Positions 9,401 through 15,864 of a stretch of DNA of 16,016 bases are shown here, one piece after another; position 1 is the first letter of the stretch; each line of letters starts with the position of its first letter. A program made the translations under genes and the position numbers. The notes below the pieces were generated by a model. That model was not told the DNA's origin and searched no databases. It was given only the letters and a program-made list of their open reading frames with translations. The stretch is from Goniomonas avonlea (taxonomy: Eukaryota > Cryptophyceae > Goniomonadida > Goniomonadaceae): NCBI GenBank assembly GCA_003573635.1, contig QUTJ01031728.1, positions 1 through 16,016 on the forward strand. The letters are read 5' to 3'.

Positions 9401-12400
9401 CGACTCGGTGTTGTTTGTGGCCGATTCTCTTTGCTCGACCGCAGACTGTACGTACTCCGTGATTTTCTTTTGGTGGTTGCTCCTTGTCAAGTCAAAGCCC
9501 GTCACTGTGGACTGAGTCGGCCCTTTCTTCCTCAATAGGCTGGTTCTGCTGATAGAGAGATAACTGTTCCAGAACAGAAAAACCCTGCCCCAGCTAGTAA
9601 AAAGAACAACATGCACCGTCAGTAGCCATTTTTTTTGATTGATCTGACGCCTGGGGACTTTTCTGAGGGGACCAGTAAGACTTTTAAATTGCCGCAGAAC
9701 CAGTGACGCCCTTGCTGTAGGTAGCGCGCCTCTGCTTTCTGGGCCATCTGAGACACTGCAACCGGCTTTGTACTTCCAGTTCGAGAACTCTCCCCGTCCT
9801 TCGAGCGAGACTGTGCTGCCCTTGGTGCTTGGTGGCGAACCCTTTGTCAACCCCGACAACACTGCGACCTACGTCCCCGGAAAGGTTGGCAAGGGCTTCA
9901 ACGTGAACACAACCTCTGAAGGAAGCAGCTTCCCTTCCATCAGCAACTCGTTCATCCAAAACAACATGCAGTTTCTCTGGACGGGATCGTTCAGCTTTAG
10001 CGTCTGGTTCAGGCTCCGTCTTCGTGAAAACGCCTGCCTCATCTGCGCCGATAAGTTTTCCTTCGGCCTTTATTATGAATATGGCTATCAGTTCCGAGTC
10101 AATTCCAAGAGGGTAGATGACATGGACGATGGTTCGAACTTGCGCGTCTACATGTCCAACGTGGGGTCAGACAATATCGCCGAATCCGACGGTAGCAATC
10201 TCGACAATCTCGACGGTGTTCTGTGGCAGCATGCGGTGATTACAATGGAACGGCTGAAAGATCCTGATTCTGGAAATGAAGGTGAGTTGAATGACGGGGT
10301 TTCGCCCACCTGGATTTCATCAGCCTGTCGAATCAACCATTGAAACCCATCCCTAACTGGCAGATGCGCCCCCCGCCCCTCACGCATACACAAACTCCCC
10401 CCGCACCCAACACACGCACTAGGAGTCCTATCTCGTTTGGCTAATACATTTCCCCCCACAGTTGGATACCACATGCGAATCATTGCTCATGGAGACAAGG
10501 ATGTAGTCGTTCACGAAGGGCGCGGCGCTACCTATCAAACGATAGGTGAGGCCATAAGCAAATGCGAAGGCGGTGGTCACCGTTGTCACAGCAGCTCCCT
10601 TTCCTTGCACTCTCTCCCACTCTCTCCTTACCTTTCCGTGCTGTTGTGTCTCCCCCCCCCACCCTGATCGCGTGACTGGAAAGCCCACACTCTTGCATAT
10701 CGCTATCGTTGTCGATGGGTTGGAGTTCATCTTGATATCTCTGCGCAGGCTCAACACAATCGTCGGGTGGATTGACGTTTGGTAAGCCTGGATCAGGCAG
10801 CCACGGAATACTTGACGAGATTCTGATCTGGAACAGGGCCATCTCTCTTGATGAGGCACGGTCGGTATATCTGTTCGGGAACGGGTCACTCGGCATCCCT
10901 ACCCCCGTGTTCAACTTCGACGTTCAGAAGGTTAGCGTCGCTTTCGACGATCACGGCAACTTAGGAGCCATGTTCGAGATCTTCCGAGATTCCGGCGACG
11001 CCTTGGTTTCTTACACCTTTGAGCGCCCCTCATGGAAACCTTGGCATCAGGAGCCCCAGTGGGAACACTGGAAGGAAATCAGCGCTGACAAGCACTCCAG
11101 CTCTGCCACGACGGACCCAAACCTGCTGCACGTCAACAGCACCTGGGTCGCGGTGAGTCTGCCTCTAAAACCCAAAATATGAAGACTGAAACACCCATTG
11201 GTTAGCAAGTTCTTTGTGGTGAGTTCGACGCCAGGTGTAACAACGCCCATACGTCCATACGAGATCTCTCTTGCCTCTCTCTTCTCTTATTGTGTCGATT
11301 ACTATCTCTCTTAGATAGAATGTATATCTCTATATATCGATATATATAATATCTATCTATATCTATATCTATATCTATATCTATATCTATATCTATATCT
11401 ATATCTATATCTATATCTATATCTATATCTATCATTTTAGATTAAGAGCGAGAATCGTATTTAACGTGGCGGGATGAGTCTCCTTGTACGTATTTAACGT
11501 GGCGGGATGAGTCTCCTTTTCGTGCGTGACGCCTAACATAAAAACATTTTCCATCTCTATCTTGCGAGACTATCAGCTGCATTTCGCCGAACATCTGGCT
11601 ACTGGCGACTGACCGTGTCTTTCAGGCATGGGAGGTAACGGGTGGAAATTCAAGCGGGATAATGGCTGCAGTCAAGCCGTTTTTAAACGGATCTGTCCTC
11701 GTAGATTCCTGGTCTCCGCCCATACAGCTCAGTGGTTCAGCATCGAAATCCCTGAGGTTGTTGGTTGTTTTTATCTTTTCTTCGCCGACACGCATTTACC
11801 TTGTCTATCTCACGCTTGCAAATGGTCTGTTTCACACTCCTCTCGCGCATGCACGCATGCATCGTCACTCTCTCGCACACACATGCACTGTACTAGGCGG
11901 TCTCTGTCACACCTGCAATGATCTCTTTCTCTCTCACGCCCCTCACACATGCAATCGAATCTCTCACGCTTGCAATGGTCTCTCACACGGACATTGCAAT
12001 GATGCAATCAAACAGATTGGTCCAGTCCGGACCCACTGAAGTCACTGCACTTTGGGCGTTGGGCATCGACTACTTCCCTGGCTTCCTGCTATGGTATCGG
12101 GGAGATGAGCTCAATGGTGACCAAGTACCAGACAGATCAGGATACGGACGGACGGGTACTTTGGTCAACAGTGACCCACCTCGCAACAATACCTGGCTGG
12201 TGGTTGACGAAACGCTCGAAAGGGACGTACTTCAGTTCTCTGGCAATGACTTGAAGTTAAGGCATCAATTCACGAATTTTCCGGAGTCCTGGACGGTCGC
12301 GCACTGGTTTCGAACCGACCCCTCACGTGAGGATGAGGAGTTTTCAACCATCTGTTTCTCTTCGGCGGATTATGGTAATCACCTCAATTTCCTTTTCGAA

Positions 12401-15400
12401 GGCTCGTGGCTCTATGTCCTGTTTGACGATGAAGAATATCGCTCGAGGTGGCGCCGCACAACGAACCAGTGGCATCATGTTGGTGAGTCTCACTGCCTTG
12501 TCTCCTCAATTCCCCCTTAGTTCTACCACTTTTGTCCCGTGTGTCCAAATGCTCCTTCTTCGCGTTTTCGGGAGGGGGTGTTATGCCTTGCAGCTCGTGT
12601 GCTGTGGCTGTTGGCAGTGAACGATCTCGGTGACATTTGTTTGTCATCTTACACAATTCACATCTATCTACGAGGCTGTGCCTGCTAATGCCCCCCCAAG
12701 TTACGTTACATCGGTTACGTTACGTGCCGAGGCTTCAGTTACGTCAGTTACGAGTTCATGCGGTCCCAATATCAAAATCAGTAATCGACAATACCTGCGC
12801 AGCTGTCACCTTTGATGCGAACGCAAGGACTTTGAAGATTCTGGGTGATGGCTCCGTTCTGGCTGAACATAATGTGCGTGACTCCTCACTCTTTTGATGT
12901 CATCTCACCTCTGCGTGCCTTCTTGAATGCTTCTTTCTGCGTGCCTTCTTGGTTGCTTCTTGCTGTGTCCCCCCCCTCCACCTCCCAACTCCCCCCAAGT
13001 TGCTTACTCTCGCTTGGTTCCACGCACTACCTGTGCGTGTGCTGTTTTGCCGTGCTTCAATCATGAGCACCACAGGCATCGCTAACCTCTTCTTCAGTGC
13101 AATCAGAGGGCAGCTGCTGAGATGCTTCTCGAATTTGGACAGACGCGAGACTATTGTGCGCTATGTTGTGAACGTGCCTTTCGAACCGACCTGTTCTTGT
13201 CCATGTCGGTTTAGCCCTAGAGACTATCAGTTACGGGTTGTGGCGGTGCACGACTGGACCGGGGTTTGGCGTGGGTTTGTGGCCGGGGCCCTCCAGGAGA
13301 TTCTTTTTCCCTCTTGCGGGTCCAGAGACCATCTGTACTTTCAACCAATGCGACGTCGTCACAATGACCTCGTTGGCAGATGGTGATATCTATGAAGACT
13401 CCTACTTCGAGGGAGCATTCTACGATTTGATGATCTTCGACCATGCCCTGAGTGGGGCCGACATCGCGGCGATAGCTTCCTCCGCTCCGCTCTGGAACAC
13501 CGTTGAAAGGGCGTCCTTCGATATCGTAACCTTGGCGACTACTGGGCCTGCAACAGTCTACACACCACCAACAGTGCTCTTTCTTCAGGCTCTCGACTGC
13601 CAGTTTCTCTCGTCCGTTGGCTCAGTTTGTGCATTTATCGAGACGGATGGACCTGCTCTATCGTCCGTCTCCCTCCTGAGGCGCGTCAACTCAGTCTGGG
13701 AACCGCCGACAGTGGTCCATCTCTCCCAAAAAGGCGAAGGGACTCGTCAGCCTCGTGTAGCGCTCCTCGCACCCAGCCGAGTGGTTGTTGTATGGCTGTC
13801 CACCCTCGGCGCTGGAACAGATCTGGATGTCTTTGCCGCCGTGTCTACAGATGGCGGAGGCACGTTTGGGAAGCCCATCTTGGTGAACCGGGACGGGGTA
13901 GAAGACGACGTTGATGAATCGCAACTCGCGATCCTGGCAGATCCCAGGACGGTACGATGATTAGTGTAATCAGTACAATTGTTCCCTGGTGACAAGAAAG
14001 AAAGAAAAACAGACTAGATGGTCAAAGTGGGTGGATTTAATGCGAAGGAGCCCACTTTGACAACGGCTTCTTCCAACTCCTTCTCACCGAGAAAGTTACA
14101 AAACAGCATCACATTGTTATCAGTACACAATTGTAATTGTAATTACCAGGGTCACCATGGTGACACCCTTGGCTCTGGATACAGTTGATAATCTCGTGCA
14201 CCCGGACTTTGCTTGTTGTTTGTCTGGGGAGGGCAGTCGGAACTGCAGATTCTTGTTGGTCGAAGGGATTTGTATTTTTTTTTCGAAGCTAATTTTTATA
14301 ACTTGGATGTGTCGAGGACACCGTCTCTGGCCTGCTTGTATCTGACATCTTTGAGCTTCGACTCTGGCTGCCCTGACATGTTCTCGCAGGGTTTCCTTCA
14401 CGTGTTTTGGGTTGGTCTCAAAACTCCAGAAGGCGAAGAGGGTGGCCCGAAGGTGGCCCGAGTCATGTGAGTTTTTTCCAGTCTCTGCAGCAGACTCGGA
14501 GTAGTCAGCCGCCACATCGGCTAACGAGACATATCGAGAGAGACAGCCGGGAGTAACTGTACGATACCGTTGTATCTAGCTAGTTTACTCACCAGATTTT
14601 CCACCATCCAATGCTCTTTGCCTTAGCCGAGGCAGACAGAGACACAGAGGCGGCAAACAGACAGACCCGTGACCTCGTTGTATTTCCCCCCAGCGGCCAA
14701 CCGAGCACTGATCTTTGGGCGCACTCGGTAACACTCCCCCCCAGGTCTGCGAGTTCACCGGATGGTCTCCTGTGGTCGGTGCCAGTGCAAGAGACACCTT
14801 TCAGCGCAGAGGCACGTTTCGTTCTGTTGTGAACCTCCGCGGTCGCCGCCATAGTCACCGCCTGACCTCCGTTGCAAACATCGTTCCCTCGAATCACCTT
14901 AACTGAAATCACTTTACAGATTTTAAGTCCACTTGCCCTGCCCAACGGTGACCTTGCCCTTCCTCTCGTCCAGAACAAGGCCTATTTCGGAGCCGCTCAG
15001 CCCCGGAGAATGCTCCACATGCACAAGCTCCCCGCACGGTAAGCATGGTCATCCGAAGTGAGGAAAACAGCGAGACAGAGACAAGTAGACACCGGCACAG
15101 CACAAAAGACAAGACAGATGCGCGTGTCGCGGTCTGGCGCATGCGTTGCTGCTGATTCACAGACATCAGACACCTTCAAGACCTGACTGATATCTGACGC
15201 CTCGCACAGAGCCTTTTTGTGCGGCTCTGTGGGTCAGGGAGGGATTAACGATGCCGAGTTTACGCTCACACCCGGCCGTCGCCTCCCGACCTTGTTGACC
15301 ACCGGCCAGTCTTCGCCCCCTGAAATCCTCTCTCTTGTCGAGACTGCGGCTAGTACCGACGTTATGTTTCTCGGGTGAGCTCCTCCCTTTGCAAACTGCC

Positions 15401-15587
15401 TGCGCTCCTTTCTCCTCCTCTAACGAACTCGCACTGCTATTTAGCTGTCACTGCAGTAACTGCAAACGCCCGCAGACCAAATCAAACTGTGCCAGTCCTT
15501 GTTGCCTCCGTTGGGCAGGGGGCGCAGGTGGACAGCCAACAAATTGCGTACTCCAGCAATGGCCGTCGGCTTGTCGGATGGATCCAG
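3392..15587 (+). CDS. Giant secreted kelch / laminin-G / BNR multidomain protein (41 exons, 3' end unresolved)
   Basis: Exons read: 3392-3513, 3562-3651, 3706-3941, 3985-4100, 4155-4238, 4291-4436, 4519-4597, 4683-4796, 4840-4939, 4983-5116, 5480-5582, 5630-5689, 5736-5825, 5895-6067, 6121-6168, 6213-6375, 6421-6608, 6684-6818, 6865-6953, 7111-7202, 7352-7512, 7596-7712, 7853-8034, 8209-8449, 8762-8892, 9079-9145, 9272-9307, 9369-9451, 9698-10281, 10462-10545, 10749-11152, 11626-11756, 12016-12482, 12803-12873, 13098-13204, 13297-13951, 14390-14466, 14745-14828, 14928-15038, 15210-15374, 15476-15587. All introns are GT-AG and every phase agrees, giving 2,144 codons without a stop. Least certain are 7111-7202, 9272-9307, the donor at 9451, 13098-13204 and the 14828/14928 junction (14820/14920 also fits). 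Domain order: signal peptide, kelch 1, LamG 1, kelch 2, LamG 2, BNR 1, LamG 3, BNR 2. Such modules in other proteins bind glycans or proteins outside the cell, so a secreted or surface adhesin-like role is likely, but no ligand can be named. No transmembrane segment is seen; it could lie beyond the window. Confidence 0.85.
3456..6067 (+). other. Kelch beta-propeller 1 (residues about 22-549)
   Basis: About nine kelch-type units are visible, each with a hydrophobic strand ending in a Gly pair, a loop, then a W/aromatic strand. Examples are LVVFGGVGAQGRILGDTW, VLFGGNGTDLWTF, VVFGGQSLLSDSLLNDLWVL, FVMGG...GDVWSLN, IIVYGG...TVWKFD, FWVLGG...EDVWAFSVDTRKW, IIVIGG...GVWSLSTNTLRW and LVVAGG. The PRxGHS-like motif is seen in several (PSPRKGHTLTA, GPRVGHSAVLA, PEPRSFHG). 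One unit (exons 8-9, 4683-4939) is divergent and lacks the Gly pair. Nine units is more than one standard six- or seven-blade propeller, so some may form a second partial propeller. Confidence 0.85.
5117..5479 (+). other. Long intron 10 with C-rich then G-rich blocks
   Basis: This 363-base intron is far longer than its neighbours (43-85 bases). It has a CT-rich start (5120-5200), a C-rich block (about 5239-5328, many CCCC runs) and a G-rich block (about 5401-5447, several runs of four or more G). The two blocks could pair in RNA, and the G block fits a G-quadruplex pattern. The donor (5117) and acceptor (5479) join kelch blade sequence in phase 0. Confidence 0.65.
6121..6953 (+). other. Laminin-G / concanavalin A-like domain 1 (residues about 549-757)
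   Basis: Hallmarks of the LamG/pentraxin-type jelly roll appear in order: FTFEAWFKTSG (strand after the domain start), LASWTSSGTNFRLFYS, VICIG, then NAWHHVIASFNS and VMLHMDGV (the 'W-x-H-V-x-V-x-x-D-G' core), and finally WNGFIDNVKAWAS, the usual 'G-x-I-D-D-V-R-I-Y/W' end. Five exons with phase-consistent joins rebuild it. Two Cys residues (in VICIG and IAPCGK) may pair. Glycan or protein binding is typical of the family; no ligand is implied by the sequence. Confidence 0.8.
6954..7110 (+). other. Intron 19, with possible alternative exon near 7013-7110
   Basis: The splice model removes 6954-7110. An alternative acceptor near 7012 would keep an open frame in phase (beginning QMARLSNSLAFNLNSE) to a stop at 7173-7175. 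That reading has no recognisable homology and would end the protein, so I treat it as intron or as a minor isoform. Confidence 0.4.
7729..7768 (+). repeat. Alternating GT/GC microsatellite in intron 22
   Basis: Forty bases strictly alternate purine and pyrimidine: GT repeats, a central GC run of about ten bases (7748-7759), then GT again. It lies just after the donor at 7713. Such tracts can adopt Z-DNA when supercoiled; here this is inferred from base pattern only. Confidence 0.85.
8633..8746 (+). repeat. CT-rich tract with a 19-base C run in intron 24
   Basis: Almost pure pyrimidine on the plus strand, CTCTC-type repeats surrounding a poly-C run at 8698-8716. It ends about 15 bases before the acceptor at 8761, so part acts as polypyrimidine tract. 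Confidence 0.85.
9146..9224 (+). repeat. Polypurine, G-rich tract in intron 26
   Basis: Immediately after the donor the sequence is nearly all purine, with many GGGG-type runs separated by A or GA, including a run of eight G near 9161. Four or more G runs fit a G-quadruplex pattern on the transcribed RNA. No coding content. Confidence 0.85.
9452..9697 (+). other. Intron 28, with alternative splice sites that truncate the protein
   Basis: The domain-joining model runs from 9451 to 9698. A stronger-looking donor (GTACGT at 9448) and an acceptor at 9538 would join to a short exon that stops after a few codons (ending DCWFC). Another donor phase leads to a 28-codon Lys/Pro-rich segment that stops at about 9622-9626. 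These would give shorter secreted products containing only kelch 1, LamG 1 and kelch 2. Confidence 0.4.
9698..10880 (+). other. Laminin-G-like domain 2 (residues about 1127-1393)
   Basis: Exons 29-31. The start ALYFQFENSPRPS resembles the 'W/Y-x-F-D/E' opening of LamG type 3 domains. VPGKVGKGFNVNT matches the 'G-x-x-G-x-A-L/F-x-F' motif. FSFSVWFRLR, ACLICADKFSFGLYYEYGY and WQHAVITMERL follow as the central strands, with VVVHEGRGATYQT as a hairpin. GILDEILIWNRAISLDEARS is the classic 'DD-V-R-I-Y-N-R-A-L-S-x-x-E-I' ending. The long exon 29 (584 bases) holds most of the domain. Confidence 0.85.
11353..11434 (+). repeat. ATATCT hexanucleotide microsatellite in intron 31
   Basis: About thirteen near-perfect copies of a six-base ATATCT unit (TATCTA in another register), preceded by a looser TATA-rich stretch from about 11320. 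On the opposite strand it reads as an Ile-Asp repeat by chance. Confidence 0.95.
11456..11518 (+). repeat. Perfect 30-base direct duplication in intron 31
   Basis: The 30-base unit at 11456-11485 (beginning CGTATTTAACGTGGCGGGAT) is repeated exactly at 11489-11518, with three bases (GTA) between. It lies just after the ATATCT microsatellite. No function is recognised. Confidence 0.95.
11810..12010 (+). repeat. Degenerate minisatellite in intron 32
   Basis: Variants of TCTCACGCTTGCAATGG (also TCACACATGCAATCG, TCACACCTGCAATGA and CACGCATGCATCG) recur about nine times at roughly 15-30 base spacing up to the acceptor at 12015. The exon 33 acceptor is built from the last copy. Confidence 0.7.
12483..12802 (+). 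other. Intron 33 with GTTACGT-type short repeats
   Basis: This 320-base intron interrupts LamG 3 at NQWHHV/AVTFD. A cluster of AGTTACGT/GGTTACGT elements occurs at about 12699-12752. No additional coding segment was supported. Confidence 0.5.
12911..12961 (+). repeat. Two-copy 25-base tandem repeat in intron 34
   Basis: The unit at 12911-12935 (beginning CTGCGTGCCTTCTTG) repeats at 12937-12961 with two differences in 25 bases. Confidence 0.85.
13481..15587 (+). other. BNR/Asp-box propeller region 2 (residues about 1805-2144)
   Basis: Two Asp-box-like motifs (S-x-D-G-G-x-T-W/F type) are visible: STDGGGTFGKPILVNRD in exon 36 and SSPDGLLWSVPVQ in exon 38. Sialidase-like strands repeat: RQPRVALLAPSRVVVVWLS, ESQLAILADPRTGFLHVFWV, LALPNGDLALPLVQN, VMFLGPNQTVPVLVASVGQG and QIAYSSNGRRLVGWIQ. 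The match to glycoside hydrolase-type sialidases is limited to fold repeats; no FRIP motif or arginine triad is visible, so catalysis is not supported. The region probably lacks its last blade or continues past 15587. Confidence 0.7.
13952..14389 (+). other. Long intron 36 with an inverted repeat
   Basis: This 438-base intron separates two BNR strands (ILADPRT and GFLHVFWV) that fit together exactly in phase 0. It contains an 11-base perfect inverted repeat, GTCAAAGTGGG at 14021-14031 and its complement at 14051-14061, with a 19-base loop. It also holds a palindrome-like GGTCACCATGGTGAC at about 14151-14165 and AATTGTAATTG repeats at about 14128-14143. An open frame runs upstream of exon 37 from about 14213 but shows no family resemblance. 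Confidence 0.6.
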
Positions 15588-15724
15588 GTGCGTCCGAACG
15601 AAGGCCTCCACGGCTGCCTTCCGCTCCGTGACTGGCCATCTCTCTATATAAATTAGATCTATTATCTCTCTATATTATAGATATCAAGGTGCGTCCGAAC
15701 GAACGCCTCGACGGCTGCCTTCCG
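15586..15724 (+). repeat. 38-base direct duplication covering the last identified splice donor
   Basis: The segment at 15586-15623 (AGGTGCGTCCGAACGAA onward) recurs at 15687-15724 with two mismatches. The first copy spans the exon 41 donor (AG|GTGCGT), so the second copy duplicates a donor-like sequence inside the intron. The 63-base spacer includes an AT-rich segment with CTCTCTATAT-type repeats. Confidence 0.9.
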
Positions 15725-15734
15725 ACCAGGCTGA

Positions 15735-15864
15735 CTCTCTCTCTCTCGCTCTCTCTCTGCTCTTCTCCTCTCTCTCTGCTCTTCTCCTCTCTCTGTGTAT
15801 GTGCGTGCTTGGCACTCTCTCGCTCTCTCTCTCACACACACACACACGCACACACTCCATCCAG
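15735..15864 (+). repeat. CT/CA microsatellite region
   Basis: CTCTCT-type repeats, including a duplicated 'CTCTGCTCTTCTCCTCTCT' element, are followed by an ACACAC tract at about 15833-15856. It ends at a possible acceptor (ATCCAG, 15864). Another CT/poly-C run closes the window from about 15976. Confidence 0.85.

Larger units (their letters stand above)
7111..9451 (+). other. Kelch beta-propeller 2 (residues about 757-1127)
   Basis: About six kelch-type units: LLLRGGQNTTHYHDDAWSLD with GGHWTAV; FLVGGVGTGNDP...AISKVDLRTG; LLYGGIINGKLASDQVYIV; FVFFDGRAVAGELWEFSSN with RWRQL; VLLGQLCSNFDPADPTG...TVHLYSAEDGSWEVV; and VLFVADSLCSTADC. PARRFKHSAILL and PPARGVHPSM are the PRxxHS-type motifs. The first exon (7111-7202) has no clear homology and is kept because its phases join both neighbours. 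In 8893-9078 an alternative reading keeps 8940-9078 as coding in the same frame; I prefer a single intron because it rebuilds a cleaner blade. Confidence 0.75.
10928..12072 (+). other. BNR/sialidase-type repeat region 1 (residues about 1409-1547)
   Basis: Following LamG 2, the reading passes through VSVAFDDHGNLGAMFEIFR, DALVSYTFERPSWKPW, WEHWKEISADKHSS, LLHVNSTWVAAWEVTGG, VLVDSWSPPIQLSGSAS and TEVTALWALG. The alternation of 'V-A-x-D-x-x-G-N' strands, 'W-V-x-x-W' strands and 'S-W-S-P-P-I-x-L' strands is typical of BNR/sialidase-like propeller blades. No clean Asp box is seen in this part, and no sialidase catalytic set is recognisable. The length suits only part of a propeller (three or four blades). 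Confidence 0.6.
12073..13480 (+). other. Laminin-G-like domain 3 with possible Cys-rich insert (residues about 1548-1804)
   Basis: The opening FLLWYRGDELNGDQVPDRSG with GRTGTL matches the LamG type 3 start 'W-x-x-x-D-x-x-G-x-x-x-D-x-S-G-x-G-x-x-G-T-L'. VLQFSGNDLKL, SWTVAHWFRTD, STICFSS, LNFLFEGSWLYVLF and NQWHHVAVTFDANARTLKI follow; the last crosses the 12482/12803 splice exactly at the expected Ala. The end is YFEGAFYDLMIFDHALSGAD. Between lies exon 13098-13204, read as a Cys-containing segment (DYCALCCERAF), which is unusual for the fold. Its phases fit but its frame is uncertain. Confidence 0.8.

Noticed and set aside
9257-9862. 201-codon minus-strand open frame
   Set aside because: It lies opposite kelch 2 and LamG 2 exons and introns; composition and lack of any domain suggest a shadow.
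11202-11435. Minus-strand open frame encoding a long Ile-Asp repeat
   Set aside because: It is simply the ATATCT microsatellite read on the other strand, inside an intron.
14157-14389. Open frames upstream of exon 37 that could extend it
   Set aside because: No LamG, kelch or BNR features are visible, and the direct join of 13951 to 14390 rebuilds a BNR strand in phase.
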